NCBI GenBank assembly: GCA_001799225.1
Contig: MGTA01000051.1
Location: 1-15,155, forward strand
DNA: 15,155 nt
Reading direction: 5' to 3'
Origin: Deltaproteobacteria bacterium RIFOXYD12_FULL_50_9
GTDB taxonomy: Bacteria; Desulfobacterota; Desulfobulbia; Desulfobulbales; CALZHT01
Shown: positions 1 to 7,233 of the stretch, in pieces
Position numbering within the stretch: position 1 is the first letter of the stretch
Layout of the letters: each line of letters starts with the position of its first letter
Position numbers and translations under genes: made by a program
Notes under the pieces: generated by a model
What the model was told of the DNA's origin: nothing
The model's database searches: none
What the model saw: the letters and a program-made list of their open reading frames with translations, nothing else

Positions 1-249
1 GTTGAGCACGGTGCCGACTATCACTACGGGTGGCTTGCCGATTTTCGCAGTAACCTGAGAGACCCATGGCCGGCTGAGACAATCCTTGATCATCTCCTCC
101 GACACCAAACGGGAGTCCGTGTCATTCCAATTACCGCTAAGGTCGACAACCTCGGCTGAATCCATACGCTTGACAGATACGCTCTCGCATCCGGATAAAA
201 CCAGTACGATACCGCAAAACAATAAAACAGGTAACAGTCCTCTATGCAT
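1..249 (-). CDS. lpoB: LpoB-like penicillin-binding-protein activator lipoprotein (3' end off window)
   Basis: Only the first 83 codons are present; the gene continues past the left edge. The protein opens with a short basic start, a hydrophobic stretch (about residues 4-18) and a lipobox L-S-G-C with the lipidated cysteine at residue 21, so it should be an outer-membrane or periplasm-facing lipoprotein. Residues 36-57 (VDLSGNWNDTDSRLVSEEMI) resemble the start of the folded domain of the LpoB family. In enterobacteria LpoB is an outer-membrane lipoprotein that activates PBP1b during peptidoglycan synthesis; that role is inferred here. The start ATG at 249 has a strong Shine-Dalgarno GGAGGAGG just upstream. 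It lies 63 bases downstream of the LPP20-family lipoprotein gene on the same strand, so the two are probably co-transcribed. The symbol is a family-level assignment. Confidence 0.8.
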   Translation of the reverse strand, partial: MHRGLLPVLLFCGIVLVLSGCESVSVKRMDSAEVVDLSGNWNDTDSRLVSEEMIKDCLSRPWVSQVTAKIGKPPVVIVGTVLN

Positions 250-312
250 GATCCTCCTCCTGCAACTTATTGGAAATAGTTTAATTGATCAGTAAAGTGG
301 CAACCGGCAGCG

Positions 313-894
313 TTATTTATCCTTCTTCTCTTCTTCCTTTTCAAGTTGCTCATGCAACCGATCGGCGTTCTTACGGATGAAATCACGCACCTGAGGATTC
401 AACTCCTTGGTTTTCTCAAGCGTCTCCTTTAAAGCGTTAAGATCAAGTTTAGCCAAAGAGAAGAGTTCTCCGGTGGCTGGATCTTTCCAGTGATCAACAA
501 TCACAACACCAGACAGGGTATTGCTTGTAACAGTCTTAACAGCCTGTTCAACATCCTGTTCCTCCGATGAGACTTTCGGTTGTCCAGCTGTCCTTGATGC
601 CATATAATCCTTCATGATTGACGCGGTATAAACGTCAAATATCTTAGAAATTTCGTTACGAGCACGGTTATCCGCGGTAGTGCGCAACAGAGAGTGATTA
701 GCAATATTGGCAGCCGATCCCACGCCATAAAAAACCTTGCCTTTATCCTCCTCAAAAGCCCCGCTGCCTTTGGCAACCCAAAGGGGAGCGCCTTTCATGT
801 AGCCTTCCTCGACCACAACACTCTTACCACTGCAACCCGCAACAGCAGCAAGAGCCACCATATAAAACAGAAATAATCTTGCGAACATTTTCAT
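313..894 (-). CDS. LPP20-family lipoprotein
   Basis: A 193-residue exported lipoprotein. Residues 1-20 form a signal peptide (basic start, hydrophobic core, V-A-G-C lipobox with Cys21); Ser22 at position +2 is compatible with outer-membrane sorting. Residues about 55-155 match the LPP20 pattern: GVGSAANIAN, then RTTADNRARNEISKIF, then a conserved turn around WKDPATGELFSLAKLDL. The tail (160-193) is rich in Glu and Lys and probably helical. The reading frame stays open upstream to 1038, but I chose ATG 894 because a strong AAGGAGGAT site lies just before it and the signal peptide starts there. It precedes the LpoB-like gene; LPP20 and LpoB-like proteins are often found together, which suggests a shared envelope or peptidoglycan role. 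The exact function is unknown. Confidence 0.85.
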   Translation of the reverse strand: MKMFARLFLFYMVALAAVAGCSGKSVVVEEGYMKGAPLWVAKGSGAFEEDKGKVFYGVGSAANIANHSLLRTTADNRARNEISKIFDVYTASIMKDYMASRTAGQPKVSSEEQDVEQAVKTVTSNTLSGVVIVDHWKDPATGELFSLAKLDLNALKETLEKTKELNPQVRDFIRKNADRLHEQLEKEEEKKDK

Positions 895-999
895 GTCTGA
901 ATCCTCCTTAATTTGGTGATAAATAATCGCTTCTGCTGCGACAGCATAACTATTAATTAAAATATAGTTAATCAAAAATCCTGATTTTTTCATATTATG

Positions 1000-1026
1000 A
1001 TTATTGAATTCTCCGGCTCGTGTCAA
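1000..1026 (-). promoter_or_regulatory. Candidate sigma70 promoter for the LPP20/LpoB genes
   Basis: On the minus strand a perfect -35 TTGACA (1021-1026) is followed after 15 bases by AATAAT (1000-1005), a five-of-six match to the -10 consensus. The spacer is short. The start would lie roughly 100 bases before the LPP20 ATG, in AT-rich DNA. Moderate support only. Confidence 0.4.
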
Positions 1027-1090
1027 CCCCTCCATCAAAATACCACATTTTTTCCTTGCATAAACAATAAGGCTATATTATTGAATTTAT

Positions 1091-3610
1091 ATGAACAATA
1101 ACAATAAAGTAAGCGCTGGCAATCTGCTCGACAGCCCTGGTTCACCCAACTTATCGGTTTTGCTCTCTGCCCTGCTCAATTCCAACCCGGAACATGCTAT
1201 TTTGATCGATAAAGAGATGCAAGTTGTCTGGGCTAACAAAACTGCCCTGGACTGGCTGAAAAAGGCGCCAAAATCCCTTGAGGCCATAATCGGCAGTAAA
1301 TGTTACAATATTTTCGGCAATAGGCAATATCCATGCCGGGGTTGTCCCTGCCCGGATGTCCTGAAAACGGGGGAGATCGGCAATAACATTATCGAATATC
1401 CTCAAAAGGAGGGAAAATTCTCCTTGTTCTGGGAATACCGGGTTGTGCCTATAACAGATAATGCAGGCGGTATAACTCATCTTGCCGTAACTTCAAAAAA
1501 CATAACCGATGCCATACGGCTCGCCAAAGACTCGGCCCAGAATTATCGCTGTCGTAATCTGATCACGACTATTTCTACAAATTTTATCAATATTACTCCG
1601 CAACAACTCGACTGCAGCATCAATGATGCTCTTAGAATATTAGGCGAGTTTGCCGAAGTCGACCGAACCTATGTTTTTCAGATTTCAATGATCGGCAAAT
1701 CCTTCAGCAATACCCATGAATGGTGTGCGCCCGGCATTAATCCACATATCCACGACCTCCAGCAATTGCCATTCGACTCTTTTCCCTGGTTCTTCAACAA
1801 GTTGATGGAAAAAACTCCAATTTTCATCCCAAACATACTTGACCTGCCGGCTGAAGCAGAAACAGAAAAAAGGATCTTTCTATCCCAGGATATAAAGTCA
1901 CTGTTCAACATCCCCATGATTCAGGGCAATACCGTCATAGGTTTTTTAGGCTTTGACTCCGTAAAAGAAAAAAAATCGATTCCCTGTGATATCATGGATC
2001 TGTTGACTATAACCAGCAACATCTTTTCAAACGTTCTCGATCGCAAATATCGCGAAACCAAACTGCTTAAAAATGAAGAACGTCTGAATCTTGCCATGGA
2101 TGCCACCGGTCTCGGGCTCTGGGATCTCAACCTCAAAACCAACGAAGGGTTCATTGACGAACGAGGGGCAGCGCTGCTCGGCTATACCCCGGACGATCTT
2201 GATCCATCCATCAGCACCTGGAAAGAGCTGATCCACCCATCTGACAAAAATATTGCTCTGAAGGCTCTTACCGATCATCTCCAGGGCAGAGCACCATATT
2301 TCGAGACGGAAGTACGCTTGCGCACTAAGTCAGACAACTGGAAATGGATCTTTACCAAGGGAAAAGTAGTCGAATACGATGAAAACAGACACCCTCTGCG
2401 CATGACAGGAACCCATCTGGATGTCACCAGACAAAAGGAGAACGAGAAGAACCTCAGGGTGGCGCAAAAAATGGAAGCCATCGGCACACTTGCCGCCGGT
2501 ATTGCCCATAACTTCAACAATATCCTTACTGGAATCCTCGGCTATGCCAAGCTCTCCCTATACAAAACCCCTAAAGATAGCGAGATTTATGCCAACCTCG
2601 AGGCCATAGTCACCGCCGGTAAACGAGCGGCAGGCCTGGTCAATCAAATACTTACTTTCAGCCGGCAGGCCGAACACGACCTTCGGCCCTTACCTTTGCA
2701 GCCCATCCTGAAAGAGAGCCTGAAGATGTTGCGCGAAACCTTGCCGGCAACCATTGAAATCCGGCATGATATCCTGGCATCCTGTGGCATGGTTCTCGCC
2801 GATGTCAGCCAGGTTCATCAGGTAATCATGAACATCTGCACCAACTCTTTTGCCGCCATGCGCGATACCGGCGGCGTCCTGACTGTCAACTTAAAGCAGC
2901 TCGATATTGTTGCCGACCCGGCAATCTATAAATTCGACCTGCCTTCAGGCAAGTACGCCAATATTGTCATCAGCGATACCGGCCACGGCATTGACAAAAA
3001 AAACCTTGAACATATTTTTAAGCCCTATTTCACAACCAAAAAACCAGATGAAGGTACAGGATTGGGACTCGCCACTGTTCATGGCATAGTCACGGCCTGG
3101 GGAGGCGCCGTCACCGTTGACAGCGAACTTAATAAAGGCACCACGCTGAGTATTTACATCCCCATTGTCGCAGAGCCCCAGGAAGAAGAAAATGGCCCCA
3201 CCGGCCTCCTCCATAAAGGGCTTAACAAGACGGTGCTCTTTGTTGACGACGAGATAATGCTGGTCCACCTTGGCGAACTCGTGCTCAAACAGATCGGCTG
3301 CCAGGCAATCACCTTTACCGACAGCAAAAAGGCGCTCGCGGCCTTCCTCGAAAGGCCAGACGCCTTTGATATGGTAATCCTCGATCAGACCATGCCTGGC
3401 ATGACGGGGTTGGACCTTGCTAAAAAAATTCTTGAAATACGGCCGGCCACCCCTATTGTGCTCTGTTCTGGATATAATGAGACGATCAACCGCAGCGAAG
3501 CGGAAGAACTGAATATCCGCGCCTTCCTGACCAAGCCGTTTGCCATCGAAAGTCTCTCTGAGACCGTCTGGAAAATCCTGGCGCCAACCAAGAAATCAGC
3601 TGAATCATGA
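1091..3610 (+). CDS. Hybrid sensor histidine kinase/response regulator (PAS-GAF-PAS-HisKA-HATPase-REC)
   Basis: An 839-residue two-component hybrid kinase, with no membrane segment seen, so probably cytoplasmic. Domains in order: PAS about 28-140, containing a cysteine cluster (Cys71, Cys82, Cys85, Cys87); GAF-like about 155-325; a second PAS of the PAS_3 type about 330-445; HisKA with the H-box IAHNFNN, phospho-acceptor His473; HATPase_c with N-box NICTNS (581-586), G1 SDTGHGI (628-634), F-box-like IFKPYFTTK and G2 GTGLGLATVHG; and a receiver about 712-830 with acidic pocket Asp719/Asp720, phospho-acceptor Asp765 (LDQTMPG) and Lys815. All key residues are present, so autophosphorylation and transfer to the receiver are expected. 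The ligand sensed and the output partner are unknown; no DNA-binding regulator lies nearby. The start lacks a clear Shine-Dalgarno (only AAGG about 18 bases upstream). The gene is divergent from the LPP20 gene and convergent with aroA. Confidence 0.95.
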   Translation: MNNNNKVSAGNLLDSPGSPNLSVLLSALLNSNPEHAILIDKEMQVVWANKTALDWLKKAPKSLEAIIGSKCYNIFGNRQYPCRGCPCPDVLKTGEIGNNIIEYPQKEGKFSLFWEYRVVPITDNAGGITHLAVTSKNITDAIRLAKDSAQNYRCRNLITTISTNFINITPQQLDCSINDALRILGEFAEVDRTYVFQISMIGKSFSNTHEWCAPGINPHIHDLQQLPFDSFPWFFNKLMEKTPIFIPNILDLPAEAETEKRIFLSQDIKSLFNIPMIQGNTVIGFLGFDSVKEKKSIPCDIMDLLTITSNIFSNVLDRKYRETKLLKNEERLNLAMDATGLGLWDLNLKTNEGFIDERGAALLGYTPDDLDPSISTWKELIHPSDKNIALKALTDHLQGRAPYFETEVRLRTKSDNWKWIFTKGKVVEYDENRHPLRMTGTHLDVTRQKENEKNLRVAQKMEAIGTLAAGIAHNFNNILTGILGYAKLSLYKTPKDSEIYANLEAIVTAGKRAAGLVNQILTFSRQAEHDLRPLPLQPILKESLKMLRETLPATIEIRHDILASCGMVLADVSQVHQVIMNICTNSFAAMRDTGGVLTVNLKQLDIVADPAIYKFDLPSGKYANIVISDTGHGIDKKNLEHIFKPYFTTKKPDEGTGLGLATVHGIVTAWGGAVTVDSELNKGTTLSIYIPIVAEPQEEENGPTGLLHKGLNKTVLFVDDEIMLVHLGELVLKQIGCQAITFTDSKKALAAFLERPDAFDMVILDQTMPGMTGLDLAKKILEIRPATPIVLCSGYNETINRSEAEELNIRAFLTKPFAIESLSETVWKILAPTKKSAES

Positions 3611-3627
3611 GCAGTTACCGATTAACA

Positions 3628-4905
3628 TCAACCATACAAGAGACTAAAGCGTTGCCAAAAATCAGGAAAGCTCTTGGCCACGCACTCCTCACCCAGGATG
3701 ACCATGCCTGGCACCACTAGACCGGCAACGGCAAAACTCATGGCGATGCGATGGTCATTGTAAGTATCGATCTCGATGCCGTGCAGACCCGCTGCGTTCA
3801 AGCCCTGACCTTCGATGATTAAAGTATCAGGTTGCTCCTCAGTTTTTACCCCGATCTTAGCCAATTGCCCGGCCATGACATGCAGTCTGTCACACTCTTT
3901 AATCCGAAGGTGGGCGATATTGCGGATAACGGTCCGACCTTTAGCAAAGCTCGCAACTACGGCCAGGGTCGGCACCACATCCGGACAGTCGGCCATATCG
4001 ACGTCCACGGCGTTGAGCTGCTCGGGCCCATGCACGGTGATCCCTCGGCCATCCGATTCTACCCTGCAACCCATCCGCCGCAGGATATCGACAAAAACAG
4101 CATCGCCCTGCAGAGACGGATCAGGCACGTTCGCCACCGTCACCCGCCCTCCGGTAATGGCAGCTGCGGCCCAAAAATAGGAGGCGCTCGAGGCATCCCC
4201 CTCAATCCTATACTCCCGGGCCCGGTAACCGCCTTGACCGATCATAAACCTGGTCAGTGAATCGTTGGCGATAACTTCTGTGCCAAAGTCCGTCATAACC
4301 GCCATGGTCATCCTGACATAAGGCTTGGAAAGAACCTCGCCGGTCACCTCAAGCTCGGCCTGTGCTTCAGCAAAGGGCGCTACCAGCAACAGGGATGAGA
4401 GATACTGACTGCTTTTCCCCTCCGGTAAAACGGTATGCCCCCCTCTAATCCCGTTGGCTTTGATCTCAATAGGCGGACAACCAGTCCCATGCACGCTTCT
4501 GATATCTACGCCCCAGCCTTTGAGAGCGCTGAGCAACGGCTCTATGGGCCGCTCCGCCATGCGGCGGTCACCGATTATCCGGAATCTCCCGCAGCCCAGC
4601 GCCGCCACCGAGGTCAAAAATCTGGTGGCTGTCCCATTGTTACCTAGATAGATATCATCATCCGGACAAATTATCTGCCCGGCCCGCCCCCGGACCCGCC
4701 AGAACTCCGGCTCAATGTCGATGGCAACACCCATGGCCCGCAACGCTGCTGAGGTGTACTCTGTATCTTCACTGGCCAAAGGGCCATAAAGCAGGCTCTC
4801 ACCGTCTGCCAGGGCCGCAGCGATCAACGCCCGCTGGGTAAGGCTTTTGGACCCGGGCACCTCAACAGTCATATCAATCTTGGAGGCTGTTCGTATTTCC
4901 TTCAT
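3628..4905 (-). CDS. aroA: 3-phosphoshikimate 1-carboxyvinyltransferase (EPSP synthase)
   Basis: A 425-residue cytosolic enzyme of full family length (E. coli AroA is about 427). It joins shikimate-3-phosphate and phosphoenolpyruvate to give EPSP, the sixth step of the shikimate pathway. Visible signatures: GSKSLTQR (18-25) with Lys20 and Arg25; LGNNGTATR (87-95), the PEP-binding loop with the Gly equivalent to E. coli Gly96 retained; RMAERPIEPL (115-124); KSSQYLSS (164-171); PDVVPTLAV with the probable catalytic Asp309; LRIKECDR (333-340) with Glu337; NDHRIAM (383-389); KSFPDFW (411-417). The ATG start has AAGGA about 12 bases upstream. It follows aroD after a 49-base gap on the same strand, so aroD and aroA are probably one transcript. 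The stop faces that of the hybrid kinase 17 bases away; no terminator hairpin is obvious between them. Confidence 0.97.
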   Translation of the reverse strand: MKEIRTASKIDMTVEVPGSKSLTQRALIAAALADGESLLYGPLASEDTEYTSAALRAMGVAIDIEPEFWRVRGRAGQIICPDDDIYLGNNGTATRFLTSVAALGCGRFRIIGDRRMAERPIEPLLSALKGWGVDIRSVHGTGCPPIEIKANGIRGGHTVLPEGKSSQYLSSLLLVAPFAEAQAELEVTGEVLSKPYVRMTMAVMTDFGTEVIANDSLTRFMIGQGGYRAREYRIEGDASSASYFWAAAAITGGRVTVANVPDPSLQGDAVFVDILRRMGCRVESDGRGITVHGPEQLNAVDVDMADCPDVVPTLAVVASFAKGRTVIRNIAHLRIKECDRLHVMAGQLAKIGVKTEEQPDTLIIEGQGLNAAGLHGIEIDTYNDHRIAMSFAVAGLVVPGMVILGEECVAKSFPDFWQRFSLLYG

Positions 4906-4954
4906 GGAGGTGTAAATCCTTCTTGATTCTTATCCGTTCACCTGCAATGCAATA

Positions 4955-5653
4955 TCAAAAATCCTCTGCCAGCCCTGCCAGAATTTTCCTTAAGGTTGAA
5001 ATCTGAATCTGGCCGCTCGCTGCCGGAGTCCCGTTGTCAGGCGCAGCATAGGTCATAAATCCACCCATCTCGATAGTAGCGATCCGGCTGACTTTACCGG
5101 GCCGCCCCATACAAAAAGCGATCAACGGGAAGTCAATCTCGGCAGCCTCGACAAGCAGTTGCAGAGGTCGTACCATATCAAGAGGCGCCAGCGCCATGGT
5201 TACGATCTTACCGATCTGAGCGCCACTCCGATATTGTTCCTGCAAGATGGCAAGAAGGCCCTGCATTGATGGCGTAACCGACAAACTGTGCCAGGAAGCG
5301 ATAACCTTGGTCCTCCCCCCTTGCGCAGCTGCAGCCAGAAGCTGCTGCATCAGGTCCGGCCCTGACTTGACCTCGAGATCAACATAAGCTGCCCCTGATA
5401 GCGCTGCTTCCAGAAGTAGCGCTACCCTGGCCGACTCTGTCCCGACAAACCGACCGCCTTCCCAGGTCGGGCGATTCGTAAACAGCAAAGGCTTATCGAT
5501 CGATGCCAAAAAGGGCGAAATTGCCGGCTTGGCAAGGCTGTCCAGCCGGATTTCAATCACATCAGCCAGGCCCGCTACTTCCTGAGCCCTGGCCAGGGCC
5601 TGCTCAACTGTCTCCTCCAGAATAGATACGCAAATCTTTTTCTCGTCGCTCAC
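4955..5653 (-). CDS. aroD: 3-dehydroquinate dehydratase, type I
   Basis: A 232-residue class I dehydroquinase that converts 3-dehydroquinate to 3-dehydroshikimate through a Schiff-base lysine (third step of the shikimate pathway). Visible landmarks: VIEIRLDSL (32-40) with the substrate-contacting Glu35 and Arg37; VIASWHS (117-123) with catalytic His122; QIGKIVTMA (146-154) with Schiff-base Lys149; GKVSRI with Arg190; and the C-terminal GQI (214-216) near the substrate lid. Length matches the family (about 220-250). The start is GTG at 5653, supported by GAGGTG about 8 bases upstream. An ATG at 5655 overlaps the GTG but is followed at once by TGA in its own frame, so it makes nothing. First gene of the aroD-aroA pair. 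Confidence 0.95.
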   Translation of the reverse strand: MSDEKKICVSILEETVEQALARAQEVAGLADVIEIRLDSLAKPAISPFLASIDKPLLFTNRPTWEGGRFVGTESARVALLLEAALSGAAYVDLEVKSGPDLMQQLLAAAAQGGRTKVIASWHSLSVTPSMQGLLAILQEQYRSGAQIGKIVTMALAPLDMVRPLQLLVEAAEIDFPLIAFCMGRPGKVSRIATIEMGGFMTYAAPDNGTPAASGQIQISTLRKILAGLAEDF

Positions 5654-5738
5654 ATTTCACCTCAAAAAAATTTACGGAATTGTCCGAGGCAGACGCCGGT
5701 AACTACCGACAATCACTAAAAGCATAGACGGCCAAGGT

Positions 5739-5762
5739 ATTATATCCAGTTGGGCTTGTCAA
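5739..5762 (-). promoter_or_regulatory. Candidate aroD promoter with a short spacer
   Basis: On the minus strand a perfect TATAAT (5739-5744) lies 12 bases after a perfect TTGACA (5757-5762). Both hexamers match consensus, but 12 bases is too short for ordinary sigma70 use, so the -10 may work alone or with an activator. The -35-like hexamer is also part of the first GTGTTGACA motif, which would put a bound regulator on top of the promoter. Transcription would start near 5732, about 80 bases before the aroD start. Confidence 0.35.
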
Positions 5763-5828
5763 CACTGGAGAGTGGAGGACAATGGAAGGTGTTAACAGCG
5801 CTTGCAAATAGCTGGCAAGGTGTTGACA
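5757..5828. repeat. Three GTGTTRACA motifs spaced 31-32 bp
   Basis: Three 9-bp copies: TGTCAACAC at 5757-5765 (reverse complement GTGTTGACA), GTGTTAACA at 5789-5797, and GTGTTGACA at 5820-5828. Start-to-start distances are 32 and 31 bp, about three helical turns each, so all three face the same side of the DNA. The second and third share a longer match, AAGGTGTTRACA. The first overlaps the candidate aroD promoter. This looks like an array of regulator sites; the protein is not identifiable. Confidence 0.5.
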
Positions 5829-5947
5829 CGAAAAAGGTCAGAAGTTCATCATGCACTTACACAAACGCTACTTGCGGTACAGATCAGAGTGTTTCCAGGA
5901 AATTTCGTTGCGTGTTTGACTTGTTTCCGGCCACTGAATCCGTTATT

Positions 5948-5970
5948 GTATTGAAAATTCGATGCAATAC
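5948..5970. promoter_or_regulatory. Inverted repeat GTATTG-N11-CAATAC before the PIN gene
   Basis: Perfect 6-bp arms at 5948-5953 and 5965-5970, ending 30 bases before the PIN start codon. Toxin-antitoxin modules commonly repress themselves through palindromes in this position, so an operator is possible. The arms are short and could arise by chance. Confidence 0.3.
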
Positions 5971-5999
5971 TAATCTAACTACGGGACTCAGACAGCCTG

Positions 6000-6497
6000 A
6001 TGAAGCGAACCGTATATATTGAAACCAGCGTTATCAGCTATCGTGTGGCACGGCCAAGTCGAGATATAATTATACTTGCTCGCCAGGAAATAACTTCCGA
6101 GTGGTGGGAAAATGTTTTGCCACATCTCGACGCTTACGTATCACCGGTTGTGCTTGATGAAATTGCTGGCGGCGACCTGCAAGCGCAGGCATTACGCCTC
6201 CAACTTGTGGCTGACATGCCTCTCCTTGCCGTTAACGAAAGCATTATTGCTCTTGCCGAGGCAATCAGTGACCAAATTCAACTTCCTGACCGGGCGCTGG
6301 CCGATGCCTACCATATCGCCATCCCATCCGTGCACGATATTGATTATCTGGTAACATGGAATTGCAAGCACATCGCAAATGCCTTTATACTTCGGAAAAT
6401 CGAACAGATTGTGCAGTCAATGGGGCACACAATGCCGGTGGTATGCACCCCGGAAGAATTAATGGAGGGAACCCAAGATGAAAGATCCGATAGTTGA
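6000..6497 (+). CDS. PIN-domain protein, VapC-like toxin of a type II toxin-antitoxin module
   Basis: A 165-residue single PIN domain. Family signatures: YIETSVISY at 6-14 (Glu8 in the place of the usual first Asp), VVLDEIAGGD with Glu54, LADAYHIA with Asp102, DIDYLVTWNCKHIANA with Asp115 and Asn121, and the C-terminal VVCTPEEL. These acidic residues form the metal site of PIN nucleases, which in VapC toxins cut RNA. Start ATG at 6000 has only a weak upstream GGGA. The 59-residue gene downstream overlaps its end by 20 bases, a layout typical of toxin-antitoxin pairs but with the PIN gene first, whereas in classical vapBC the antitoxin comes first. RNase activity is inferred from family; the target is unknown. 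Confidence 0.85.
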   Translation: MKRTVYIETSVISYRVARPSRDIIILARQEITSEWWENVLPHLDAYVSPVVLDEIAGGDLQAQALRLQLVADMPLLAVNESIIALAEAISDQIQLPDRALADAYHIAIPSVHDIDYLVTWNCKHIANAFILRKIEQIVQSMGHTMPVVCTPEELMEGTQDERSDS

Positions 6498-6657
6498 CGA
6501 AGTCAGGCAAACCCGTCTAAAAATTGAACAAGAGTGCGCAAAGGCTGGCATTTTCTACAAGGATCACTTGCTGGCTGTTCAGAAACGCTATGAGAATAGA
6601 TTGGTAATCGTTCCGGCCGGAGATTCCCAAAAGAAGGAGTTGGGCAAAAACCGTTAA
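6478..6657 (+). CDS. Small protein paired with the PIN gene, probable antitoxin (59 aa)
   Basis: A 59-residue open frame that starts inside the 3' end of the PIN gene (20-base overlap). A good GGAGGG Shine-Dalgarno sits about 9 bases before its ATG, so translational coupling is likely. The N-terminal sequence MKDPIVDEVRQTRLKIEQEC fits the small DPIVEEVR-type proteins I recall as being encoded beside this PIN subfamily. Residues 4-40 look helical and charged, the C-terminus is basic, and there is no recognisable DNA-binding motif. Role as antitoxin is inferred from position and resemblance. It ends 25 bases before thpR, which could therefore share the transcript. Confidence 0.75.
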   Translation: MKDPIVDEVRQTRLKIEQECAKAGIFYKDHLLAVQKRYENRLVIVPAGDSQKKELGKNR

Positions 6658-6682
6658 GAACCAAATATCATTTAGGCCGGAC

Positions 6683-7222
6683 ATGAATACCAGACTGTTT
6701 ATCGCCATTGATCTGCCGGAAGAGATCAAAAAAGAGCTTTCCGGCCTCTCTTTCGGCATCCCCGGCGCCAGGTGGGTGCCGGCCGATCAACTGCACCTGA
6801 CCCTGCGGTTTATCGGCGAGGTGGATGGTTTCATGTTCCAGAAAATCCGCGACCTGCTCGAACTGATCCCGGCCGATCCCTTTGATTTTCGGCTCAGGGA
6901 GTTCGGCTGCTTCCCACCCCGAAAGGAACCAAGGGTGCTCTGGATCGGTGTCGAACCAAAAGATCAGCTCATTGCTCTCCGGAACCGGATTGAAACCGCC
7001 TTGCTCAGAAACGGCCTTGAACCGGAGGGCCGGAAATATACCCCGCACATCACCATAGCCCGCCTGCAGGGCACCCCTATAAGCCGGCTGACCAATTTTA
7101 TGGCCGGCAACAACCTCTATTCCAGCCCGATATTTCGCGTCGAAGCCTTTCAACTCTACTCCAGCACCCTGTCAGCAAAAGGCGCCATCCACAAAGTCGA
7201 AGCATCCTACCAGTTTAACTGA
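6683..7222 (+). CDS. thpR: RNA 2',3'-cyclic phosphodiesterase (LigT/ThpR family)
   Basis: A 179-residue member of the 2H phosphoesterase superfamily. The two catalytic H-x-T-x motifs are both intact: HLTL at 38-41 and HITI at 122-125, spaced as in the family. RLFIAIDLPEEIK at the N-terminus is the typical first strand and helix. The enzyme opens 2',3'-cyclic phosphates on RNA to 2'-phosphates; some members also show tRNA-ligase activity in vitro. The length matches bacterial ThpR (about 175-190). The Shine-Dalgarno is weak (AGG about 9 bases upstream), and the gene follows the PIN partner closely, so read-through from that pair is possible. Its stop faces the ispDF stop 11 bases away. Cytosolic; the physiological substrate is not settled in the family. 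Confidence 0.93.
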   Translation: MNTRLFIAIDLPEEIKKELSGLSFGIPGARWVPADQLHLTLRFIGEVDGFMFQKIRDLLELIPADPFDFRLREFGCFPPRKEPRVLWIGVEPKDQLIALRNRIETALLRNGLEPEGRKYTPHITIARLQGTPISRLTNFMAGNNLYSSPIFRVEAFQLYSSTLSAKGAIHKVEASYQFN

Positions 7223-7233
7223 CAACACCACCC

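Larger units (their letters stand above)
5654..5999. other. Intergenic region between divergent aroD and PIN genes
   Basis: 346 bases with no gene I can support. A 90-codon open frame on the plus strand (5750-6022) looks random: it has no family resemblance and overlaps the PIN start. The region holds a candidate aroD promoter element, three copies of a GTGTTRACA motif (5757-5828) and a 6-bp inverted repeat (5948-5970) just before the PIN gene. Confidence 0.6.

Noticed and set aside
895..1038. N-terminal extension of the LPP20 lipoprotein up to 1038
   Set aside because: Would bury the signal peptide behind about 48 residues; ATG 894 has a strong Shine-Dalgarno directly before the signal peptide.
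5750..6022. 90-codon open frame before the PIN gene
   Set aside because: No recognisable features; it overlaps the PIN start and contains the repeated GTGTTRACA motifs, so it is more likely regulatory DNA.
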